DNA of 7,248 nucleotides from a bacterium. Its GTDB lineage: Bacteria > CSSED10-310 > JAJRTK01. Position numbers and translations under genes: made by a program. The notes beneath the pieces are model-generated. The model worked only from the letters and a program-made list of their open reading frames with translations. It was not told the DNA's origin and made no database searches. Where the stretch lies: the NCBI GenBank assembly GCA_024278345.1, contig JAJRTK010000218.1, positions 1 to 7,248 on the forward strand, read 5' to 3'. This document shows positions 1 to 6,613 of the stretch, piece after piece (the first letter of the stretch is position 1; each line of letters opens with the position of its first letter).

Positions 1-2203
1 CGATGGTCTGCCCAAGAAGACTCACGGTCCCCGACAAGGCGCCATCCGCCACACTCCCAGTCGCTCCGATTGTAATGTTGTCATCCACCTCCGCGTCCGA
101 AACAACCGACCCCGTCGCCACCAGATTCGATGCTGTCAGGGTGTTGGAAACCATGGCGTCACTGATGGAGTTGTTCGGAAAACCCACGGAAGTCGTGGCG
201 GCAAGCGTATCCGCGGTAAGCGTCCCGGTAACGGAAGTATCGCTTCCCACCTGGACGGTTCCAGCAGCTCCGCCACCATTCCCGGCGCCGGCATTGATAA
301 GAACGTTAGCCCCCAGGTCACCTGCATTCACGCCATCTGACGCCTGGACCGTCAAGTCGCCGCCAGCGGAGGTCACGATGGCTAGGGCTCCACCGGCATA
401 GAAAGTCGGTGCCGGCCCCCCCAGTCCAAGAAAGCCACTCTCCGCCATGACCATCACGGGAGTTGAGGCATCATCGTAAACAACGAGGACAGCATTGGGC
501 TCGTTGGCATCTACGTCAAGGAAGATACCCACATTGCTGTCGGAGAAAAGTCCGGAAGCCACTAGGCCGGCGGCCGACACGGTTCCGGCAATGACCGCAC
601 CGGTCGTCTGGATCGTCCCGCTGCCCGCATTGAGGCCGCCAACCGTCGCCGTTCCGGTAGCAGTCAACGTCGTGACTCCGCTTACCGCACCAGCGTTAGT
701 GATACCGCCACTACTGGCATTCAAGCTGCTTACCGTCGTCGCCCCGCCATTGAGATTCCCCGTCGTTTGGATCGTCCCGTTACCGGCATTGAGGCTGCCT
801 ACGGCTGCTGCACCGGTGGCGATCAACGTCGTGACTCCGCTCACGGCTCCGGCGTTCGTGATACCGCCACCACTGGCATTGAGGCTGCCTACGGTCGTCG
901 CGCCACCACTGAGGTTCCCCGTCGTCTGAATCGTCCCATTCCCGGCATCGAGGCTGCCCACCGTGGCGGCACCAGTGCTGAGGTTCCCCGTCGTCTGGAT
1001 CGTCCCACCGCCCGCATTGAGGCTGCCCACCGTCGCCGTGCCCGTAGCGGTCAACGTTGTGACTCCGCTCACCGAACCTGCGTTGGTGATACCGCCACTG
1101 CTGGCATTCAAGCTGCCTACCGTGGCCGCGCCAGCGCTGAGGTTCCCCGTCGTCTGGATCGTCCCGCCGCCCGCATTGAGGCTCCCCACCGTCGCGGCAC
1201 CCGTGGCGCTCAACGTCGTCACTCCACTCACCGCACCAGCGTTGGTGATACCGCCACTACTGGCATTCAAGTTGCCTACCGTGGCCGCGCCCGACGCATC
1301 CAGCGTCGTCACTCCACTGACCGGTCCGGCGTTGGTGATACCACCGCCATTGACATCCAAACTGTCTACCGACATCGTCCCGGCACTGAGGGTCCCCGAA
1401 ATCGTGGCGCTACCAGCATTCAAGGCCCCTGTCGTCTGGATCGTTCCGCTCCCCGCGTCAAGGCTGCCGACGGTCACCGCACCAGAAGCCGCCAACGTTG
1501 TGACTCCACTGACGGCACCCGCATTGGTGACACCACCACTGGTGGCATTCAAGCTTCCCACGGTTGTGGCGCCAAGCGTTGTCGCCCCCGCATTCAACGC
1601 ACCGGATACCGTGGCGGTTCCGGCATTGAGAGCGCCCGTCGTCTGGATCGTTCCACTTCCGGCATCCAGGCTGCCCACCGTGGCCGCACCAGAGGCGCTA
1701 ACCGTGGTGAAGGAGGCACTGGCCGCCACCGACGAGCCAATGGGTGTATTGTTAATTGTGCCGCCGCTCACTGTTAGATCATCGTCCACCTCAGAGTTCG
1801 ACACCACGGAGGCCGCAGCCTGGAGATTCGCGGCAGTCCCAGCCGTTGCCGCCGTTGGCAAAAGAACATCTGGTGACAATTGTTGGCCATCGACGGAAAC
1901 TCGCAGTGTGAGGCCTGGCGTCCCCAATAAACCGGAATCCAGCGCATCAAATCCCTGACTCGTATCTCCCAGCATTACGGAAAACGCGCCATTGGAAACC
2001 GTAACGAGTACTGTGCTGTCATAGATTGCCGTGGTGGCATCCAGGATTTGGATTTGCATCGTCACGGAGCCATTGACCAGCTCACCGTTCTGAGCCAATT
2101 GGCCGCTATAGGGGATCACCACGTCGAATGCAAATGCCGGTACCACCGACAATGCCATGGCCAAAGCTCCCGCCAGGACGAGAAACCGCGAACATTTGCG
2201 CAT
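1..2203 (-). CDS. Secreted repeat-rich surface protein, 3' end outside the window (partial)
   Basis: Reading the minus strand from an ATG at 2203-2201 gives 734 codons with no stop, so the C-terminus lies beyond the left edge. Residues 1-25 look like a Sec signal peptide: basic RK, a hydrophobic stretch FLVLAGALAMALSVV, and cleavage probably after AFA. Residues 26-115 (FDVVIPYSGQLAQNGELVNG onward) resemble the small domain that often opens bacterial surface and tail-fibre-like proteins. Residues 147-155 (GGTINNTPI) are a motif I know from tail-fibre-like proteins. Residues 184-551 are a Gly/Ala/Ser/Thr-rich array of 23- and 30-residue modules, predicted to be beta-structured stalk. Residues 552-734 are non-repetitive and contain a second VVSxxEVDD motif. 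An adhesin or fibre anchored at the cell surface is the likely role, by inference; no anchor or autotransporter barrel can be seen because the end is missing. Start chosen for the signal peptide and the GAGGAG ribosome site six bases upstream. Confidence 0.85.
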   Translation of the reverse strand, partial: MRKCSRFLVLAGALAMALSVVPAFAFDVVIPYSGQLAQNGELVNGSVTMQIQILDATTAIYDSTVLVTVSNGAFSVMLGDTSQGFDALDSGLLGTPGLTLRVSVDGQQLSPDVLLPTAATAGTAANLQAAASVVSNSEVDDDLTVSGGTINNTPIGSSVAASASFTTVSASGAATVGSLDAGSGTIQTTGALNAGTATVSGALNAGATTLGATTVGSLNATSGGVTNAGAVSGVTTLAASGAVTVGSLDAGSGTIQTTGALNAGSATISGTLSAGTMSVDSLDVNGGGITNAGPVSGVTTLDASGAATVGNLNASSGGITNAGAVSGVTTLSATGAATVGSLNAGGGTIQTTGNLSAGAATVGSLNASSGGITNAGSVSGVTTLTATGTATVGSLNAGGGTIQTTGNLSTGAATVGSLDAGNGTIQTTGNLSGGATTVGSLNASGGGITNAGAVSGVTTLIATGAAAVGSLNAGNGTIQTTGNLNGGATTVSSLNASSGGITNAGAVSGVTTLTATGTATVGGLNAGSGTIQTTGAVIAGTVSAAGLVASGLFSDSNVGIFLDVDANEPNAVLVVYDDASTPVMVMAESGFLGLGGPAPTFYAGGALAIVTSAGGDLTVQASDGVNAGDLGANVLINAGAGNGGGAAGTVQVGSDTSVTGTLTADTLAATTSVGFPNNSISDAMVSNTLTASNLVATGSVVSDAEVDDNITIGATGSVADGALSGTVSLLGQTI
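551..1654 (-). repeat. Modular in-frame repeat array inside the surface-protein gene
   Basis: The array is built from two protein modules. Module A is 23 residues and begins GTIQTTG; module B is 30 residues and begins GGITNAGAVSGVTTL. GTIQTTG occurs seven times, at residues 184, 253, 347, 400, 423, 476 and 529, and the GG(I/V)TNAG module six times. The DNA spacings between the A motifs are 207, 282, 159, 69, 159 and 159 bp, all multiples of three: 159 bp is A+B, 69 bp is A alone, and the two outer intervals hold longer A variants plus B modules. The copies nearest the left are most alike in DNA, suggesting recent duplication or conversion. This pattern would allow length variation by recombination without breaking the frame. 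Confidence 0.9.
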
Positions 2204-2209
2204 GACTGA

Positions 2210-2215
2210 CTCCTC
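2210..2215 (-). promoter_or_regulatory. Ribosome binding site of the surface-protein gene
   Basis: The minus strand reads GAGGAG, six bases before the ATG at 2203. It is a strong Shine-Dalgarno match and supports that start over the in-frame ATG 15 codons further in at 2158, which would remove most of the signal peptide. Confidence 0.75.
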
Positions 2216-2340
2216 GGAAGACCTCCACCGAACCCCCGTGGCGAAAACGGGCTAAGTCGGCTTTCATTTTGAAGACAGCAAGAACTTCACACCCACTCGT
2301 AAAGCCTGTTCTCGCTGTCCTCCTTTCAATCGGATTTTTT

Positions 2341-2370
2341 ATTGTAGAGACTAGTTCGCCGGATGGTCAA
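2341..2370 (-). promoter_or_regulatory. Probable sigma-70 promoter of the surface-protein gene
   Basis: On the minus strand, TTGACC (2370-2365) is followed after 18 bases by TACAAT (2346-2341), each one mismatch from the consensus -35 and -10 boxes. Transcription would begin near 2334, giving an untranslated leader of about 130 bases before the ATG at 2203. No clear riboswitch or attenuator was seen in that leader. It is called from sequence match and position only. Confidence 0.5.
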
Positions 2371-2799
2371 CCATTCCCTCCAAAACAGTCCCAAGCTCCA
2401 AGCTGTTCGACGGGCCAATCCGCTCTTCCAAAAACCCGGATATCACATCACGGATGGGACCTATCAAATCCGGATTGACCACTTTGGCGAGGCCGACGAG
2501 GATAACGACATCCTGTTTTTGCCGACGGCCATGCCGCTGAACAGCATCTTCTCGCCTGCCGGACTGGGAGGCGCGGGAATCGAGATAACCAGACCGACGA
2601 CTCCCCTACCAGTCATGGGAATCAAGCTGCCTCGCGACAATTCCCGTGTGATGAATTGGAGAGCAACGGTTGACTTTTGTCTCCTCCACTCCTTGACTAG
2701 GCGGAGTCTTTCCCCGGAGACGGCCTCGTGTCCTGGTCTGGCTTTGGTTTTGAGTTGGCGACAGCCTGAAGAAGGAAACACTGGCGAGACGGAATCCCC
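2371..2799. other. Intergenic region without a convincing gene
   Basis: This stretch lies between the surface-protein promoter and the phosphatase start. Open frames exist on both strands, but they lack good ribosome sites, overlap one another and show no recognisable protein motif. The one distinctive item is the transposon-end-like sequence at 2456-2479. I found no well-spaced promoter for the phosphatase gene; TTGACT occurs twice near 2670 and 2693 without a matching -10 box. Confidence 0.55.
2456..2479 (+). repeat. Solitary end of a mobile element related to the one at 6431
   Basis: The sequence begins GGGACCTATCAAATCCGG and continues to TTGAC. It matches the left end of the element at 6431-6453 over 24 positions with one substitution and one single-base gap. 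The inverted partner (ATTTGATAGGTCCC or similar) was not found within the next 350 bases, and similarity stops soon after 2479. It is therefore either a decayed or truncated copy or an isolated end. Chance is unlikely for this length, but the family assignment rests on just two copies. Confidence 0.6.
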
Positions 2800-4242
2800 A
2801 TGCAAATCCTGCTCCTTCAACTGGATGGCCTCTCTCACACCGGCCTGCTGCGAGTTTTCCGGCGAGGGCTGATGCCCCGCCTGCAGGACCGCGTGGACTC
2901 GGGCAGGCTTCGCCTGCGAGCGGCCATGCCCGATCTTCCCTCTGGGACACTCTCTTTCCATGCTGGACTTTTCTACGGCCACTCCCTTCCGATTCCGGGA
3001 ACACGTTGGTGGGATCGAACAACGAGCCAAGTTATCGACGCAACTTCCCCAGCTTCTTTACGGCGGCTCGAAAAAACCTTATTTGGCAATGGCACGCCCC
3101 TCCTGGAAAAGGGTAGCGCCTATGGTGCTCAGATTACTGGCCGATCTGCGTCTCACCTTTGTGTTGCCACGAGCCGTTCACAGATTCTTCGCCAACTCCG
3201 AAGAATCCCAGCCAAGGGCCTTTTCTCGGCAGCACTCCTGGCTTTGGAACATAGCCGCCGCGAAGTCGCCCACCGCTTCCATGGGACCGCTCACCGAGGC
3301 TGCTTCAAACCCAAGAACGCACCGTTTCGTCACGGCATCTATGGACCGATGGCCGCCAGTGTCACGACGGATCTAGCCCTACAGGACCTCCATAACGGCA
3401 TTCCCATCATTTTTGCCAATTTCTTCGGCCATGACACATTCAGCCATCATTTCGGCCCGGCGGATCACCTGGTGGAGACTCTTCTCAGCATCATCGACAA
3501 ACAGCTCGAAAAACTCTTTGAGGCTGTGGACAAACAGGCGAAGCAGTGCGATGTCCTTCTCCTTTCGGACCACGGACAGGCGCCTTGCCAACCGTTCCAT
3601 TCCATTTACGGCATGAGGCTGGAGCAGTTTGTGGGTGACCTTGGGCGGGTTACGGCGGTCCAAGCCCACCTGCCACTTCGGGTGTTTGGCTCGGGCAATC
3701 TTGCCCACATCTATTTTCCCTCCTCTCGCCCCATGCTCTTCCACGAAATCAAAGAAGCAGTGCCGGGGTTCATCCGGATCTTGAGTCGCCATCCTGGAAT
3801 CCACATCGTGGCATGTCGCGGCGAAGATGGATCTACGGTGCTTGCCAGCGAAGCCAATGTAGTGCAACTGCCTCGTGGGACCTCGCCTCCATCCCGTCTT
3901 GACCTTGGAGAAAAGGGCCAGGTCATTGTGGAGCGGATCGGCGCACTCCTCGCCGGCCAGGACTCGGGAGATCTCATCCTGTTTGGGAAATCCGTCGATG
4001 GCAGGCTGGTGAGCTTCTTGGACCAGCGGGGCTGTCATAATGGCTTTTTGGCGCATCAGCTCGAATGTTTCATCGCCACCACGGCGGGCCTCGAATTAGA
4101 CATTCCCGAAACGGGATTGGCGACAAGCCTCCATCGCCAGCTCCTGTCCCTCCAGGCACCACGGCGAGAGGCGAAAGAAAGCCAAGGTCATTTCTCGATC
4201 CAGAAATCTCCCGTTGACGTTCCTCGAAGGTTCCAGCCCTGA
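2800..4242 (+). CDS. Alkaline phosphatase superfamily phosphodiesterase/phosphatase, 480 aa
   Basis: This is a metal-dependent hydrolase of the type I phosphodiesterase/nucleotide pyrophosphatase branch of the alkaline phosphatase superfamily. The expected two-metal ligand set is visible in order: D9 in LQLDGL, probable nucleophile T50 in PSGTLSFHAGLFYG, D212 and H216 in GHDTFSHHFGP, D257 and H258 in LLLSDHGQ, and H413 in GCHNGFL. By family analogy, D9, T50, D257 and H258 hold one metal and D212, H216 and H413 the other. No signal peptide or membrane segment is visible, so it is predicted cytoplasmic. The C-terminal 30 residues are polar and probably disordered. The substrate is unknown; the N-terminal LDGL...MPRL...FYG pattern is like a poorly characterised bacterial subgroup. 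The ATG is preceded by a weak GGA; an AAGGA lies further upstream. The last 55 bp overlap the convergent hyuA-type gene. Confidence 0.88.
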   Translation: MQILLLQLDGLSHTGLLRVFRRGLMPRLQDRVDSGRLRLRAAMPDLPSGTLSFHAGLFYGHSLPIPGTRWWDRTTSQVIDATSPASLRRLEKTLFGNGTPLLEKGSAYGAQITGRSASHLCVATSRSQILRQLRRIPAKGLFSAALLALEHSRREVAHRFHGTAHRGCFKPKNAPFRHGIYGPMAASVTTDLALQDLHNGIPIIFANFFGHDTFSHHFGPADHLVETLLSIIDKQLEKLFEAVDKQAKQCDVLLLSDHGQAPCQPFHSIYGMRLEQFVGDLGRVTAVQAHLPLRVFGSGNLAHIYFPSSRPMLFHEIKEAVPGFIRILSRHPGIHIVACRGEDGSTVLASEANVVQLPRGTSPPSRLDLGEKGQVIVERIGALLAGQDSGDLILFGKSVDGRLVSFLDQRGCHNGFLAHQLECFIATTAGLELDIPETGLATSLHRQLLSLQAPRREAKESQGHFSIQKSPVDVPRRFQP

Positions 4243-6119
4243 GGGATCCAGCAGGTGGCGTGAGAAGAAGTCACGATGGCCGGCCCCGGAAAAGAAGTCT
4301 CTTGACTTATCTGACCCTGCCCGATTTGCGGGACTTCCTGCCATGCTCCGCGAAAATAGGCCCGGGCAACCCGAACTCCCCGCTGCTTACCGGGCGGGCT
4401 CACCTTGGGGAGGTTTTTCAGGGGCTGTTGGCCGACAAATCGCACCGAAAGGTGAACCAGCTCAACGGGGAGATCGTGAACCGTGCCAAACCGTTGGCGA
4501 TGAGCTTCGCGGAACGCGGAGATCACTTGCCGAAGATCAGTGCAAAACGGAACCGTCAACTCGAACGACTGCCCTTGATAGCGTGCATCGATTTCCGGAA
4601 TGATACTTGTTTCGAGATTCTCCCCCGCTTGCCGGCACTGCTGATCGAACCAGCGAGCCGCTTCGTCAAGGCTCCTTTCGTTGGCCGGCTTGAGCAAACT
4701 CATGGTCACCTGAGTCACCCGTTCCGCCACCACCATCCCCAAAGCGGACAGCGTTCCCGCCAACGCGGGTACGAGGATCCGGCGAATCCCCAAACCGCTA
4801 GCGATGGCCGCGGCGTGAAGAGGACCGGCGCCGCCGAAGGCAACAAGTGTCAGCGGGCGGGGATCGACACCGCGCCTCACCGACACTACGCGCAGTGCCT
4901 GCTCCATATTTGCGTTGGCGACGCGGACAATCCCTTCAGCCATCCGTTGAACGCTCAAGGAGTTTTTCCTGGCGAGGGAATGAATGGCACGAAGCGACCG
5001 TTCCCGGGAAAGGTGAAGAGATCCGCCTAGCTCGATCCCTTCTGGGAGCCGGCCCAAAACCAGATTCGCGTCGGTCACCGTGGGCACCATCGAACGGCCA
5101 TAGCAGGCGGGACCAGGATTGGCTCCGGCGCTCTCGGGACCGACCTTGAGTAGCCCTCCGGCGTCGATCCGGGCGATGGATCCTCCTCCCGAACCGATGG
5201 TGTGGAGATCCACCATTGGCAAAGCGACTGCCAATCCGCCGATCTCGTTCCGATCCCCAAGGCGGATAGATCCGTCCACCAAGGCAACGTCGGTGGAGGT
5301 TCCTCCCATATCGAGGGTCAAGAGTCTTTCGACTCCATGCCGTCTGGCAATCCACTTTGCCCCTAAAAGACCCGCCGCCGGACCCGACAAGAGTAACCTG
5401 CAAGGAAACGGGGCAACCCGTTGGGCCTCAAGCACCCCGCCCGTCGATTGCATGACCAACACGGGCCGCTTCGAAAAGCGGCCGATCTCCGCCAAATAAC
5501 GTTCCATGAGCGGAAGAAGGTAGGCGTTGACCAGAGTCGTGGAAGCCCTTTCGTACTCCCGGAATCTGGGAAGCACCTCATAGGAGATAGAAACGGGAAT
5601 CCCCAAGCTCTTAAGGGCAGCACGGACATTCCGCTCATCCTCCCCCCCGCGATAGGAGTGAAGGAGGCAGACAGCCACCGCCTCGGCACCGATGGCACCT
5701 ATTTTCCCGGGAAGCTGCGACAGCTCGCCTTCTTCAAACGTGGACCAAACCTCCCCGCCTGGCCCTCTCCGAGCGCCGACTCCGAACCGGGAGCCTCTAT
5801 CGGCAAGTGGCCGAGGGCGACAGGGATGCAATGCATAGATATTGAGTCGCGCTTGACGCCCGATTTCGATAAGGTCCTCGAAACCTCGATTCGTGACAAG
5901 GGCTGTCCTGGCTCCCTTTCGCTCCAGGAGTGCATTGGTTGCGACAGTGGTTCCGTGGCAGAATTCGAGACGCGGATGATCCACTCTCGGGCCCAGGGCT
6001 GCTCTAACTGCCTCTGCTGGCGCTTCTGGCGTTGATGGTACTTTGCCAAGACATAGCCGCCCCTCTTCCAAAGACACCAAATCGGTGAAAGTCCCCCCTG
6101 TGTCGATACCAACTCTCAT
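4188..6119 (-). CDS. hyuA: HyuA-type hydantoinase/oxoprolinase subunit, 643 aa
   Basis: The family performs ATP-dependent steps on hydantoins, 5-oxoproline or, as carboxylase subunits, ketones. Numbering is from the ATG at 6119. The N-terminal hydantoinase/oxoprolinase domain has the nucleotide-binding motif GIDTGGTFTD (residues 4-13), HGTTVATNALLERKGARTAL (55-74) and GFEDLIEIGRQ (79-89). The central domain has LSGPAAG (244-250), LDMGGTSTDVAL (269-280), IGSGGGSIARID (308-319) and SAGANPGPACYG (330-341). Residues 402-465 (NANMEQALRVVSVRRGVDP, FGGAGPLHA) are typical, and RYQGQSFELTV (513-523) marks the C-terminal domain. Length is normal for the family. The frame extends upstream to a TTG at 6176 and an ATG at 6149, but 6119 fits the family's usual MRxGID start and lies downstream of a probable promoter. 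GAGGAAGGA sits 15 bases upstream, rather far. No hyuB is adjacent, so the exact substrate is open. Confidence 0.9.
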   Translation of the reverse strand: MRVGIDTGGTFTDLVSLEEGRLCLGKVPSTPEAPAEAVRAALGPRVDHPRLEFCHGTTVATNALLERKGARTALVTNRGFEDLIEIGRQARLNIYALHPCRPRPLADRGSRFGVGARRGPGGEVWSTFEEGELSQLPGKIGAIGAEAVAVCLLHSYRGGEDERNVRAALKSLGIPVSISYEVLPRFREYERASTTLVNAYLLPLMERYLAEIGRFSKRPVLVMQSTGGVLEAQRVAPFPCRLLLSGPAAGLLGAKWIARRHGVERLLTLDMGGTSTDVALVDGSIRLGDRNEIGGLAVALPMVDLHTIGSGGGSIARIDAGGLLKVGPESAGANPGPACYGRSMVPTVTDANLVLGRLPEGIELGGSLHLSRERSLRAIHSLARKNSLSVQRMAEGIVRVANANMEQALRVVSVRRGVDPRPLTLVAFGGAGPLHAAAIASGLGIRRILVPALAGTLSALGMVVAERVTQVTMSLLKPANERSLDEAARWFDQQCRQAGENLETSIIPEIDARYQGQSFELTVPFCTDLRQVISAFREAHRQRFGTVHDLPVELVHLSVRFVGQQPLKNLPKVSPPGKQRGVRVARAYFRGAWQEVPQIGQGQISQETSFPGPAIVTSSHATCWIPQGWNLRGTSTGDFWIEK

Positions 6120-6147
6120 TTTCGCGACCCAACGTCCTTCCTCAGGC

Positions 6148-6176
6148 ATAAAAGCATTGTGCAAAACGACTCGCAA
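6148..6176 (-). promoter_or_regulatory. Possible sigma-70 promoter of the hyuA-type gene
   Basis: On the minus strand TTGCGA (6176-6171) precedes TTTTAT (6153-6148) with the optimal 17-base spacing. Transcription would start near 6141, about 22 bases before the ATG at 6119 and downstream of the alternative starts at 6149 and 6176. This is part of the reason for choosing 6119. The -10 box is weak, so the call is tentative. Confidence 0.4.
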
Positions 6177-6204
6177 AAAATTTGCATGTTTGTGAAAAAC
6201 GACT
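6157..6204. promoter_or_regulatory. Pair of 15-bp direct repeats in the hyuA promoter region (putative operator)
   Basis: TTGTGCAAAACGACT at 6157-6171 and TTGTGAAAAACGACT at 6190-6204 agree at 14 of 15 positions and start exactly 33 bp apart, about three helical turns. One copy lies between the proposed -35 and -10 boxes and the other just upstream of the -35. That is a plausible arrangement for a regulator binding the same DNA face. No regulator gene lies in the window, so the binding protein is unknown. Confidence 0.45.
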
Positions 6205-6422
6205 GATATTGTGTATGAGCAGGGCCATGGTTATCGCCAACAGCTTGTTTTCCCCCGCACCCACCACCTGGAACTCTCATCACGGATCGTGACGAGGCTG
6301 GCGGGTGCGTTTCCACCAAGGACGAGGAAAGCCGGACACCGGAGGCGTAGTACGTAGGGATGGGGTTGTCAACTCCCCCCTGCATTACGTTGTTGGGTCG
6401 ATCGACGAGGACGCTGGTGGAA
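6205..6422. other. Intergenic sequence with an imperfect palindrome
   Basis: This is the rest of the divergent region between hyuA and the inserted element. The frames that cross it lack ribosome sites and recognisable motifs. At 6276-6296 there is a 21-bp imperfect palindrome, CTC-A-TCACG, GAT loop, CGTGA-C-GAG, with one mismatched pair. No good promoter for the PilZ gene was identified; TTGTCA near 6365 lacks a matching -10 box. Confidence 0.4.
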
Positions 6423-6430
6423 CCATCAGC
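6423..6430 (+). repeat. Left target-site duplication (CCATCAGC)
   Basis: The 8-bp CCATCAGC directly abuts the left terminal repeat of the element and recurs exactly at 6585-6592 just outside its right end. This is the expected footprint of a DDE-type transposition. Confidence 0.75.
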
Positions 6431-6584
6431 GGGACCTATCAGATCCGGTTGACAACATCACCGCTGGGGCGAGCCTCCTTCCCGGCTCCGTGCAGCCCGG
6501 AGGGCGCTACACCGGCAAGATGCCGGTGCCACCGTTTCGGCGAAGAAAATTGTAAAGCAAAAACACGACAATTTGATAGGTCCC
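6431..6584. mobile_element. 154-bp MITE-like non-autonomous element
   Basis: The ends are inverted repeats: GGGACCTATCAGAT at 6431-6444 and ATTTGATAGGTCCC at 6571-6584, matching at 13 of 14 positions. Outside both ends is the identical 8-bp CCATCAGC. The element is too short to encode a transposase, so it must be moved in trans. Its middle carries a perfect hairpin, CACCGGCA-AGA-TGCCGGTG at 6510-6528, and a smaller CTCCG/CGGAG stem at 6486-6502. The central sequence resembles, from memory, small GC-rich dispersed repeats of Verrucomicrobia and Planctomycetes. An intact duplication implies fairly recent insertion. The element ends 29 bp before the PilZ start codon, so it may alter that gene's promoter. 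The transposase family is not assigned. Confidence 0.78.
6510..6528. repeat. Perfect hairpin inside the MITE-like element
   Basis: An 8-bp perfect stem, CACCGGCA and TGCCGGTG, encloses a three-base loop. It has no following T-run, so an intrinsic terminator is unlikely. It is more like a REP-type palindrome carried by the element. Confidence 0.7.
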
Positions 6585-6592
6585 CCATCAGC
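6585..6592 (+). repeat. Right target-site duplication (CCATCAGC)
   Basis: This is the exact direct copy of 6423-6430, placed immediately after the right terminal inverted repeat. Removing the element and one copy rejoins a continuous sequence leading to the PilZ start. Confidence 0.75.
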
Positions 6593-6613
6593 AAACCACG
6601 AAGAAAATGTGTC

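Noticed and set aside
551-1654. CRISPR array suggested by the regular repeats
   Set aside because: Intervals are in-frame multiples of 23 and 30 codons, there are no unique spacers between constant repeats, and the whole region translates into a coherent repeat protein.
767-1777. 336-residue plus-strand open frame, arginine-rich, over the repeat array
   Set aside because: It is antisense to the signal-peptide-bearing repeat gene and its own repeats mirror that gene's DNA repeats. It lacks a plausible ribosome site and resembles no known protein.
963-1958. 331-residue plus-strand open frame rich in Pro, Ala and Val
   Set aside because: It is another shadow of the repeat gene; the composition follows from reading GC-rich Gly/Ala/Thr codons in reverse.
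2269-2478. 69-residue frame with a hydrophobic segment, starting at TTG
   Set aside because: There is no ribosome site, the start is rare, it runs into the element-like end at 2456, and it lies antisense to the probable promoter and leader of the surface-protein gene.
2363-2872. 169-residue plus-strand frame in the intergenic region
   Set aside because: There is no ribosome site and no recognisable motif, and it overlaps the start of the well-supported phosphatase gene in another frame.
2464-3030. 188-residue minus-strand frame
   Set aside because: It covers the conserved N-terminal active-site region of the phosphatase on the opposite strand and shows no domain.
6305-6613. N-terminal extension of the PilZ frame to a GTG at 6305
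   Set aside because: It would translate the inserted mobile element and untypical sequence; the PilZ signature begins at the ATG at 6614.
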